Shown here one piece after another: positions 1 through 5,047 of a DNA stretch of 9,303 nucleotides; position 1 is the first letter of the stretch, and every line of letters starts with the position of its first letter. The notes under the pieces were generated by a model, which was given only the letters and a program-made list of their open reading frames with translations, did not search any database and was not told where the DNA came from. A program made the translations under genes and the position numbers. The DNA is from Bacillota bacterium (GTDB taxonomy: Bacteria > Bacillota > Clostridia > Lachnospirales > Lachnospiraceae). The stretch is taken from NCBI GenBank assembly GCA_023416695.1, contig JAEZGY010000042.1, positions 1 through 9,303 on the forward strand. Reading direction: 5' to 3'.

Positions 1-85
1 TCTCCAGTTCTTCTGAACCCATAAGCTTGCCTGTGTTTTCTTTGATTGTTCCGACAACTTTATCTACTCTACTATTAAATTTCAT
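1..85 (-). CDS. CsbD-like stress protein, N-terminal part (cut by window edge)
   Basis: Twenty-eight codons run from an ATG at 85-83 off the left edge without a stop. The peptide begins MKFNSRVDKVVGTIKE and continues with GKLMGSEELE. This pattern of a short amphipathic Lys/Glu-rich helix, then GKxxGxEELE, is typical of the N-terminus of CsbD-family proteins, small hydrophilic proteins (about 60-70 aa) linked to general stress in Bacillus. Their biochemical role is unknown. A GGAGG sits about seven bases before the ATG, which supports the start. The gene is divergent from the small ORF at 246. The family call rests on 28 residues only, so it is moderate. Confidence 0.6.
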   Translation of the reverse strand, partial: MKFNSRVDKVVGTIKENTGKLMGSEELE

Positions 86-102
86 AATGCAGCCTCCATT
101 CT

Positions 103-131
103 ATTATAAAGATGTAAAGTGATATTATTAA
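103..131 (-). promoter_or_regulatory. Putative promoter of the CsbD-like gene
   Basis: On the minus strand TATAAT (108-103) is a perfect -10. TTAATA (131-126) lies 17 bases upstream as a 4/6 match to the -35. It sits about 17 bases before the GGAGG of the CsbD-like gene, a reasonable distance. No SigB-type GTTT/GGGTAT pair was seen, so any stress-sigma control is not supported here. Confidence 0.5.
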
Positions 132-245
132 TTTCCCCAAAATAGTACAAATTAATTATAAAATATACTTTTACTTTTAAGGCACTGCTAAAAATCCATA
201 TCCTTGACATAATAATAATATGCTAATTTAAATGGAGGAATAAAC

Positions 246-401
246 ATGGCTTCTTATGTCTCACCTACTCTACGAACGAAATTTGAAACCTTATCCATCG
301 ATTTAAAAAATAAAATATTGGAACGGGACGTTCATTTGTATACTATTTATGACTTAATTCATGTACTTGAAGAAATTGTAGCCGAAGCACCTACTAACTA
401 A
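246..401 (+). CDS. Small hypothetical protein (51 aa)
   Basis: An ATG at 246 is preceded by a strong GGAGG (234-238) with seven bases of spacing and opens a 51-codon frame ending in TAA at 399-401. The protein begins MASYVSPTLRTKFETLSIDL and ends EEIVAEAPTN. It is soluble, rich in Leu, Ile, Glu and Lys, and looks like two or three short helices: residues about 9-25, then 32-47. There is no signal peptide or membrane segment. An isolated position between a divergent gene and a strong terminator (432-465) makes it a complete single-gene unit. A TTGACA at 204-209 is present upstream, but no convincing -10 at the right spacing was found. I do not recognise a function. The strong ribosome site, terminator and protein-like composition argue that it is real. 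Confidence 0.72.
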   Translation: MASYVSPTLRTKFETLSIDLKNKILERDVHLYTIYDLIHVLEEIVAEAPTN

Positions 402-431
402 CTATTCTATAACATCCTATTTTTCATAGCA

Positions 432-465
432 AAAGGCAAGGGAGGCATTTCACTCCCTTGCCTTT
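432..465 (+). terminator. Strong intrinsic terminator, 13-bp stem
   Basis: AAAGGCAAGGGAG (432-444) pairs perfectly with CTCCCTTGCCTTT (453-465) around an 8-base loop. The plus strand then runs into a T-rich tract (471-478). It ends the 51-aa ORF. It also lies 43 bases beyond the stop of the minus-strand reductase and, with a run of T on that side of the stem as well, may serve both converging transcripts. Confidence 0.85.
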
Positions 466-507
466 ACACTTTTCTTTTCCAATTAATATGATAACATACT
501 CGCCTTA

Positions 508-2229
508 TTATTTTTGAACGTATGCCGCTGCCTCTGCTCCTGAGATTCTACCAAAGATAACAGCTGCACTGTAAGCCTGGCTAGTTGCAGTTACTTCTCC
601 TGCTGCATATAAGCCTTCTACTACATTACCGTCATTATCAAGAACTTGAGCTTTTTCGTTGGCAACAACTCCACCTCTAGTCATGTGGATGGCAGACTCT
701 ACCTGCACACCATAGTATGGGCCAGATGCATTGATTTCATCGGTAAATGCAGTTTCACGGTAAGGATCATCAATTTCCCCTTTTACGGCTTTATTAAAGG
801 TTGCTACTGACTGTTTTAATCCTTCTGCATCAATTCCCAATTTTTCTGCTAATTCTTCTAAAGAATCTGCCTTTGTATGGTATCCTAATTTATAATGCTT
901 TTGGAAACGATAGGTGTTTTCGTATAAATCCTGATCATAAATGTAGTATACTTTTCCGTCCTTCTGGCTTTGAATTGCTGTTGCTAATTCTTTTTCTCTC
1001 TTCGTCTCATCTACGAAACGTTCCCCATCAGAGTTTACTAAAATAAATCCATCTGGTCCACCAGTTAAGTCTTTTCTTGGAATGTTGATAAATGGGAAGA
1101 TACGAGTCACATCCATCTTATCTAAAGCAATGTTATTCTTTTCGAATACTGGAATAAAATCACCAGTAGTTCCCATTTGGTTGGAAGTCTGAAGAGTTTC
1201 AGCACCAGTATTATATTTCTTTAATAATTCCTTATTACTGGAGAATCCACCTGTTGCAATAATTACTGCTTCTGCATTGATGTCATAGTAATCATTTTTG
1301 TGTTTCACCTTCACGCCAACTGCTTTCCCATCCTTCATAATGAGATCTAGACCTTCTGTGCCAGTACGAATATCGATACCAAGTTCATAGGCTCTCTTTT
1401 CAAGATTTGCTTGAATCACTTCCCCTGCATACTGGTCTTTTTCAGCCATATGGTTACGTTCGTCAAAACAGTAGTTTAACTCAGTACCCATGTCTCTAAG
1501 CCATTCATCTAAAACATAAGCACCCTCTGCTTGGGCATATATACGCTCCTGGGTATCCCATACTTTTTTCTCGTCACGTAAGTAGTTTACAAAATCTTCT
1601 ACACTATCTTCAATACCAAGTTCCTTTTGTGCTTTTGTATTGATAATATTCACAAAGTCCATATCGAACTTACCATTACCACTTAGGATATCTAGCTTTT
1701 CAATCAAAATAACATCCTTAGCTCCATTTTCCTTTGCTTCGATAGCTGCAGAAAGCCCAGCTGGACCACCACCAACAACTACAATCTGTGTATTTACAGC
1801 TTCAAGATCACGACGCTTAGTTTCAGGTCCTTTGGTAGCTATTGTAATATCTTCTACTTTTGCACCATTTTGCTTTAATACCTCTGCTACTGCAGTCTTG
1901 ATCCCGAAGGAAGAAAAAGTTGCACCAGAAACGCTATCTACTACTGGGGTCTGAGCCTCTATAATTCTCTCTTTTAGAACAGGAAATGCACGGTCAATTA
2001 CTACAGAAGTGTCCTCATTGGACACTAACTCCATATCAGTAATTGTTCCATCCTTTAAGGTCACTTTAACCTTTAACTCTCCACCATAACCATGTCCGCT
2101 TCCTTCAAAGACACCAGTTGCATTACTTTTGTTTGTAGATGAACTCCCCTCCTTGTCAGTAGACTCACTGGAGCATCCAACTAACACTGCAGATGCAATG
2201 ATTGCAACAGCATAAATTCTCTTTTTCAT
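508..2229 (-). CDS. Extracellular FMN/FAD flavoprotein reductase (fumarate/urocanate reductase superfamily), lipoprotein
   Basis: This 573-aa protein probably reduces an unsaturated small molecule outside the cell as an anaerobic electron acceptor. Residues 1-19 are a lipoprotein signal peptide with lipobox LVGC (Cys19), followed by a Ser/Thr-rich linker. An FMN-binding domain (about 38-120) carries DSVSGAT (98-104), the ApbE flavin-transferase motif, so Thr104 should hold covalent FMN. The FAD domain starts with GGGPAG (153-158) and Glu177. Arg411 in TKRE matches the position of the catalytic proton-donor Arg of flavocytochrome c fumarate reductase. The QAHPT and NRLGGN fumarate-binding segments of that enzyme are not recognisable, and HHTMGG reads HMTRGG (515-520). 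The substrate is therefore probably not fumarate and cannot be named. The start is ATG with AAGAGG upstream. No apbE, heme protein or quinone oxidoreductase is adjacent. The superfamily call is firm; the substrate is unknown. Confidence 0.9.
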   Translation of the reverse strand: MKKRIYAVAIIASAVLVGCSSESTDKEGSSSTNKSNATGVFEGSGHGYGGELKVKVTLKDGTITDMELVSNEDTSVVIDRAFPVLKERIIEAQTPVVDSVSGATFSSFGIKTAVAEVLKQNGAKVEDITIATKGPETKRRDLEAVNTQIVVVGGGPAGLSAAIEAKENGAKDVILIEKLDILSGNGKFDMDFVNIINTKAQKELGIEDSVEDFVNYLRDEKKVWDTQERIYAQAEGAYVLDEWLRDMGTELNYCFDERNHMAEKDQYAGEVIQANLEKRAYELGIDIRTGTEGLDLIMKDGKAVGVKVKHKNDYYDINAEAVIIATGGFSSNKELLKKYNTGAETLQTSNQMGTTGDFIPVFEKNNIALDKMDVTRIFPFINIPRKDLTGGPDGFILVNSDGERFVDETKREKELATAIQSQKDGKVYYIYDQDLYENTYRFQKHYKLGYHTKADSLEELAEKLGIDAEGLKQSVATFNKAVKGEIDDPYRETAFTDEINASGPYYGVQVESAIHMTRGGVVANEKAQVLDNDGNVVEGLYAAGEVTATSQAYSAAVIFGRISGAEAAAYVQK

Positions 2230-2268
2230 ACAATACCTCTTACTCTTTATTAGCCTTTTTATAACATT

Positions 2269-2294
2269 AAGTGTGATATTTTTTTAACACACTT
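2269..2294. promoter_or_regulatory. Inverted repeat in the reductase leader, possible operator
   Basis: AAGTGTG (2269-2275) and CACACTT (2288-2294) form perfect 7-bp arms around a 12-base AT-only spacer. The element lies immediately downstream of the predicted -10 (2310-2305) on the minus strand, where a bound repressor would block the reductase gene. The arms resemble TGTGA/TCACA half-sites, but the spacing is too wide for a standard Crp/Fnr site (16 bp overall) or the usual Rex box, so the regulator is unknown. Confidence 0.45.
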
Positions 2295-2304
2295 TTGTAA
2301 ATAT

Positions 2305-2333
2305 AAAATACTATAATTAGGATACTATGTCAA
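2305..2333 (-). promoter_or_regulatory. Putative promoter of the flavin reductase gene
   Basis: On the minus strand a perfect -35 TTGACA (2333-2328) is followed after 17 bases by TATTTT (2310-2305), a 4/6 match to the -10. This gives a leader of about 70 bases before the ATG at 2229, containing the inverted repeat at 2269-2294 and the AAGAGG ribosome site (2241-2236). Confidence 0.6.
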
Positions 2334-2339
2334 TCATCC

Positions 2340-2671
2340 AACAATTAATACCATAACTTACCATGCCTCTATTGACATCCATTATTATTTAGTACTGAAT
2401 ATAGAGTTTTTTCTGAACAAAAAGGATTATGTATGATAAACAATACAATGCTATTCTCTAATACTTGATAATTATTTATCAAGCTTACTTATAAGCCTGG
2501 ATATGTAGAATCCCTCTGTGTTTACTTGTGATATGTATAACAAGGTTAAATATTTCATTAGGACTCGTATTATTTACTCCACTATTTTATTTACTAATTA
2601 CTTTTGTTAGGCTGTATGTAGTCTGTGAACTTACAGGATTGATAGAACGCTAAAGGAAAGCAGGTGTACTT
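2340..2671. other. Intergenic stretch without a supported gene
   Basis: This AT-rich stretch holds no ORF I can support on either strand. Contents seen are a perfect 8-bp hairpin CTTGATAA/TTATCAAG with loop TTAT (2464-2483), directly followed by a second small hairpin GCTTA/TAAGC (2483-2496), and an isolated TTGACA (2372-2377, plus) with only a poor 3/6 -10 (CTGAAT) 17 bases on. Neither hairpin has a T tract, so they are not called terminators. No riboswitch class was recognised. Confidence 0.5.
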
Positions 2672-2782
2672 ATGCACACAATCGGGCTACTAATGTTACT
2701 TTTGTTACTTTGCAATATTTTTGAGATTATTTTAGCCTTTATATTCTTACCTTTTAATCAAAGATATAAGCTTAGCAAATGA
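2672..2782 (+). CDS. Possible small membrane peptide (36 aa)
   Basis: An ATG at 2672 opens a 36-codon frame ending in TGA at 2780-2782. Upstream AGGTG lies seven bases before the ATG and GGAAAG lies further upstream, so the ribosome site is fair. The peptide starts MHTIGLLMLLLLLCNIF and contains one hydrophobic segment (about residues 4-28) with a single Glu18 inside, then a hydrophilic basic tail with Arg31, Lys33 and Lys36. That is the layout of a single-span membrane micropeptide with its C-terminus in the cytoplasm. It converges with the flavodoxin gene, the two stops lying seven bases apart. No clear promoter or terminator was found. An AT-rich region can produce Leu/Ile/Phe-rich frames by chance, so the call is tentative and no function is offered. 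Confidence 0.35.
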   Translation: MHTIGLLMLLLLLCNIFEIILAFIFLPFNQRYKLSK

Positions 2783-2789
2783 ATCCTGG

Positions 2790-3287
2790 TTATGCCTTAA
2801 TGTCCTCTACTAGGCCTTTAATGGAGGATTTATCTGAATTGTCAAAACTTGTCCCTAACACCTTAATCATATATTCATCTTGTTTGGTTTTTTGCTCCTT
2901 TTTTACTACTGATTTCTTTACCATTTTAAGCATTAATCTTACTGGTAGCTTCAGCTTATCATAATGAAAACCACCAACAAAATAATAAAATGTTCTATCT
3001 TCTATATGATTTTCTGTCTTGATGGTTGTATACAACTCTTCACTATAAGGAGTAGATCCTACTGCATATAGTGTAAGCTTCTTGGGATTTAGAGCTGTAA
3101 TTTTCTTTAATCCCATAATCATATTACCCATAATCCATCCCCCAAAGATAATATGGTCATACTCATTGACCGTATTCTTTGGCATTTTCTTTATATCAAC
3201 TAGTTCACAGTTTAACTCTTCTGCTATCCACTGAGCATACTGTTTCGTAAAACCTGTAGAGCTTTGATAAACTACAATCGTTTTCAT
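2790..3287 (-). CDS. Small flavodoxin-family protein
   Basis: This 165-aa protein carries a flavodoxin fold that should bind FMN and pass electrons between redox partners in the cytoplasm. It begins MKTIVVYQSSTGFTKQYA: a first beta strand, then the phosphate-binding loop SSTGFT (residues 9-14) that holds the FMN phosphate. HIIFGGWIMGN (about 45-55) matches the second loop next to the flavin ring. The shape fits the flavodoxin-5 / protoporphyrinogen-oxidase-like (HemG-like) branch, but no heme genes are nearby, so that specific role is not claimed. I chose the ATG at 3287 because GAGGTGA sits six bases before it. The in-frame GTG at 3296 would overlap the marR stop and lacks a ribosome site of its own. 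It follows the MarR gene by five bases and is surely co-transcribed with it, which suggests a redox or antimicrobial/oxidant response. Confidence 0.85.
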   Translation of the reverse strand: MKTIVVYQSSTGFTKQYAQWIAEELNCELVDIKKMPKNTVNEYDHIIFGGWIMGNMIMGLKKITALNPKKLTLYAVGSTPYSEELYTTIKTENHIEDRTFYYFVGGFHYDKLKLPVRLMLKMVKKSVVKKEQKTKQDEYMIKVLGTSFDNSDKSSIKGLVEDIKA

Positions 3288-3292
3288 TCCTA

Positions 3293-3299
3293 TCACCTC
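3293..3299 (-). promoter_or_regulatory. Ribosome binding site fixing the flavodoxin start
   Basis: GAGGTGA (3299-3293, minus) overlaps the last codons of the MarR gene and lies six bases from ATG 3287. It excludes the GTG at 3296 as the likely start, since that GTG lies inside this site. Confidence 0.7.
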
Positions 3300-3763
3300 A
3301 TTAATTTTAGTTGTGCATCTAACTTAAGAATCGTGTTAATAGTTATTTCCAATTCTTCTTTATCAACACAGGAGAATAGCTGATTCATAATCTCCTGACT
3401 TGGTGCGTCATTCTCTTCATTGAATTTCTTTGTTTTCTCAGTTAAAGTTATCCTCTGCTTACGTTTATCCGATGGATCTGTCTCAAGTCTTACATAGTCT
3501 AATTTTTCTAAACGTATCAACATCTGCTTTACATTCTGATGACTGGTACCCATAATCTCTGAAACCTCTTTTAAAGTGGGTGCTTCCTTAAATAAATTGA
3601 TACATATTAGTAAGAAGCACTGTTTCCAGCTAATCTCACAAAAAAAACGATCTGCTAATACCTGGTAGCGATTCATAAATTCATTTAAAAGACCAATAAG
3701 AAAGAATGAGTTATCCATGTCTTTAAAATCAATCTCTTGTCCTTCTGCAATTTTATACTTCAT
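3293..3763 (-). CDS. MarR-family winged-helix transcriptional regulator
   Basis: This 156-aa protein has the size and layout of MarR repressors: N-terminal dimerisation helices (about 15-58), a winged helix-turn-helix, and a C-terminal dimerisation helix (about 120-156). The HTH spans about residues 63-87 (TLKEVSEIMGTSHQNVKQML), and the wing DPSDKRKQRITLT (96-108) keeps the Asp-x-Arg character of the family with DKRK. The start ATG has a textbook AGGAGG (3775-3770) six bases upstream. It is the first gene of an operon with the flavodoxin. A large palindrome covers its own promoter (3781-3825), the usual arrangement for autorepression relieved by a ligand or oxidant. Cys42, Cys49, Cys54 and Cys132 are present, but nothing shows that they sense redox. 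The ligand is unknown. Confidence 0.9.
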   Translation of the reverse strand: MKYKIAEGQEIDFKDMDNSFFLIGLLNEFMNRYQVLADRFFCEISWKQCFLLICINLFKEAPTLKEVSEIMGTSHQNVKQMLIRLEKLDYVRLETDPSDKRKQRITLTEKTKKFNEENDAPSQEIMNQLFSCVDKEELEITINTILKLDAQLKLMR

Positions 3764-3780
3764 AGTAGTCCTCCTGTAGC

Positions 3781-3825
3781 AAAAAGGTAATACATTACCT
3801 ATAATAAGTAATGTATTACCTTTTT
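3781..3825. promoter_or_regulatory. MarR operator: perfect 18-bp inverted repeat, double site
   Basis: AAAAAGGTAATACATTAC (3781-3798) and its exact reverse complement (3808-3825) flank a 9-base spacer. Each arm with its adjoining base is itself a near-palindrome: GGTAATACATTACC (3786-3799) and AGTAATGTATTACC (3807-3820). The two sites are offset by 21 bases, two helical turns, so two MarR dimers could bind the same face. The site at 3807-3820 covers the -10 of the marR promoter. As RNA on the minus strand the same repeat is an 18-bp hairpin followed by TTTTT. Confidence 0.8.
3781..3825 (-). terminator. Possible terminator of the creatininase-family gene (same repeat)
   Basis: The palindrome lies about 40 bases past the hydrolase stop codon, and on the minus strand its stem ends in TTTTT. 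A transcript coming through from the hydrolase would form an 18-bp, AT-rich hairpin with a U run. The GC content of the stem is low, so strength is doubtful. No other terminator is seen between the two units. Confidence 0.4.
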
Positions 3826-3838
3826 AATGATTTGTCAA
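3810..3838 (-). promoter_or_regulatory. Promoter of the marR-flavodoxin operon
   Basis: On the minus strand a perfect -35 TTGACA (3838-3833) is followed after 17 bases by TACATT (3815-3810), a 4/6 -10. The -10 lies inside the operator site 3807-3820, and the predicted start of transcription falls in the spacer or second site. Confidence 0.65.
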
Positions 3839-3866
3839 TCCATTTTTCAAATTATATTATAAAATA

Positions 3867-4706
3867 TCAGTTAGAATACCCCAAAAACTTTGCCAACCCT
3901 TCCGCAAATGCTTTATTGACAGTTTTCAAATTTGTTTTAATATATTTATAGCTTGCTGGATCTCCAACATATCCCTTAGGAACGAGATTCTTATTCTCCT
4001 TTTCACCATCATTCCATAGGGTAATCTTTTCTCCCTCTAGCATAGTTGCTTCAAGCCCTTCTATTTTCTCATATCTTATAAGCTCTGGCATCATCTCTTG
4101 CATCATTGACGTCTCAAAAGCTCCCGCATGAACATCAAATTGATCGACTAGAGTCTGCTCAATTTGAAACACCTGCTCAAATGCAAATGGTGGAATTAAC
4201 GCAAGATAATCTTCCTCCCCAGTAAACCCTTCGTATTCAATATCATCTTCATAAACTGGCCAATAGGTTTTCATGGCTAGCTCAGTATTGCTGATCATGA
4301 TAGCCTCCTTCATGGCTTTTTTGTGCAAATCATCGCCATGGGCATTTAACAACACAGTTTTTACAAAACCGAATTTATCTAAACTATGTAAGATATCCCT
4401 CATAGCAGCAACAATTGTAGTAAGAGACGCAGTAAACGTACCAGGAAATTGTCTAGTCATGGCCTGAGTTCCACCCCAATAAAATGGAGGAGCAATAATG
4501 CAAGGTATCTGTCTTTCTTCTAAATGCTTTTTAATATCAAGTGCTTGAGCTGTTGCCATATAGATATCTGTCCCTAGTGGTAAATGTGGACCATGAGCTT
4601 CTACTACTCCAACAGGAAGCAATACAATAGCTTGGTTCTTAGCCGCTTTCTCTATCTCTTCCCAAGTCATTCCTAACATAGTATCAGTTAAATATGCGTA
4701 TAACAC
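3867..4706 (-). CDS. Creatininase-family amidohydrolase
   Basis: Members of this family are cytoplasmic metal-dependent hydrolases of C-N bonds (creatininase, FAPy deformylase, MftE-type peptidases). The 279-aa protein shows the hallmark PVGVVEAHGPHLPLGTD: Glu36, His38 and Asp47 match the Glu-x-His-x8-Asp metal ligands of creatininase. NAHGDD gives His123 and Asp125, with Asp where creatininase has a Glu ligand and many relatives have Gly. HAGAFETS (His193, Glu198) matches the conserved late motif. I use GTG 4706 because AGGAAG (4718-4713) lies six bases before it and the product then begins just ahead of the family-typical MTWEEIE. An ATG at 4742 is in frame (291 aa) but has no ribosome site and lies inside a predicted -10. 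It is a single-gene unit, so context does not name a substrate, and creatinine itself is not supported. Confidence 0.85.
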   Translation of the reverse strand: MLYAYLTDTMLGMTWEEIEKAAKNQAIVLLPVGVVEAHGPHLPLGTDIYMATAQALDIKKHLEERQIPCIIAPPFYWGGTQAMTRQFPGTFTASLTTIVAAMRDILHSLDKFGFVKTVLLNAHGDDLHKKAMKEAIMISNTELAMKTYWPVYEDDIEYEGFTGEEDYLALIPPFAFEQVFQIEQTLVDQFDVHAGAFETSMMQEMMPELIRYEKIEGLEATMLEGEKITLWNDGEKENKNLVPKGYVGDPASYKYIKTNLKTVNKAFAEGLAKFLGYSN

Positions 4707-4712
4707 AATTCT

Positions 4713-4718
4713 CTTCCT
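4713..4718 (-). promoter_or_regulatory. Ribosome binding site deciding the hydrolase start
   Basis: AGGAAG (minus, 4718-4713) is six bases upstream of GTG 4706. The competing ATG at 4742 has only AT-rich sequence before it. Confidence 0.5.
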
Positions 4719-4737
4719 TTCTTTTCCATATAATGCT

Positions 4738-4767
4738 ATCATAACATAAAATTTTATTTTAAGACAA
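4738..4767 (-). promoter_or_regulatory. Putative promoter of the creatininase-family gene
   Basis: On the minus strand TTGTCT (4767-4762, 4/6) and TATGAT (4743-4738, 5/6) are separated by 18 bases. Transcription would begin near 4731, downstream of the ATG at 4742, which supports translation from GTG 4706. Confidence 0.5.
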
Positions 4768-4794
4768 TACTATTAGTAGAAAGGATGTGTTACT

Positions 4795-4965
4795 ATGCAC
4801 GAGCAAAATAAGAACCAATCTAGCAATACCTATAAAAATACTCAATCTATGCACCAGGAAGATTTTATGGATGCAAGCAACTGTCATCGCCCTAAACCTG
4901 TTGACCCTCTTCCTGAATCCTCAAGACCAAGACGAGACGGCCCTGGAGGAGAAGATCAACAATAA
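4795..4965 (+). CDS. Small Pro/Gln-rich hypothetical protein (56 aa)
   Basis: The ATG at 4795 opens 56 codons ending in TAA (4963-4965). The product starts MHEQNKNQSSNTYKN and ends SSRPRRDGPGGEDQQ. It is very hydrophilic, rich in Gln, Asn, Pro, Arg and Asp, and is likely disordered. It has one Cys (30) in DASNCHRPKP and no membrane or signal segment. AGAAAGG lies about ten bases before the ATG, a weak to fair ribosome site. The frame ends just before a good terminator (4983-5036) and fills the space between two minus-strand genes, which argues for a real transcription unit. A competing frame starting at GTG 4787 gives an unlikely Leu/Ile-rich peptide and is set aside. I do not recognise the family. 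Confidence 0.55.
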   Translation: MHEQNKNQSSNTYKNTQSMHQEDFMDASNCHRPKPVDPLPESSRPRRDGPGGEDQQ

Positions 4966-4982
4966 TCTCATATAGTATTAAT

Positions 4983-5036
4983 AAGGAGCTAGTGATACAA
5001 TGATTCTTCATCGTTCACTAACTCCTTTTATTTTTA
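4983..5036 (+). terminator. Intrinsic terminator after the 56-aa ORF
   Basis: AAGGAG-C-TAGTGA (4983-4995) pairs with TCACTA-A-CTCCTT (5015-5027) with one mismatch, and the loop folds further through ATGA/TCAT. A T-rich tract (5026-5035) follows on the plus strand. It lies 12 bases from the end of the converging radical SAM gene and may also serve that operon, although its minus-strand T tract is poor. Confidence 0.75.
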
Positions 5037-5047
5037 AGATCAACCAT

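Noticed and set aside
204..229. Promoter TTGACA...TAATTT before the 51-aa ORF
   Set aside because: The -35 is perfect, but the available -10-like hexamers lie 9 or 14 bases away, or overlap the ribosome site, so no valid pair was found.
801..1954. Plus-strand frames inside the flavin reductase gene
   Set aside because: They are antisense to conserved FMN and FAD motifs, with compositions dominated by complement-strand codons.
2269..2294. Crp/Fnr or Rex site in the reductase leader
   Set aside because: The arms TGTG/CACA are 20 bp overall, not the 16 bp of Crp/Fnr, and the centre does not fit the Rex TTGTTAA-N4-TTAACAA box. Kept only as an unassigned inverted repeat.
2464..2496. Hairpins as a terminator for the small ORF or the reductase region
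   Set aside because: The stems are AT-rich and no T tract follows on either strand, nor does any transcript obviously end there.
2790..3296. Flavodoxin as a dedicated protoporphyrinogen oxidase (HemG)
   Set aside because: The fold and length resemble that branch, but no heme biosynthesis gene is present and diagnostic HemG residues cannot be confirmed by eye.
4787..4975. 62-aa frame from GTG 4787 overlapping the 56-aa ORF
   Set aside because: It gives an unlikely Leu/Ile/Cys-rich peptide, uses GTG right at the ribosome site, and the ATG 4795 frame has a more protein-like composition.
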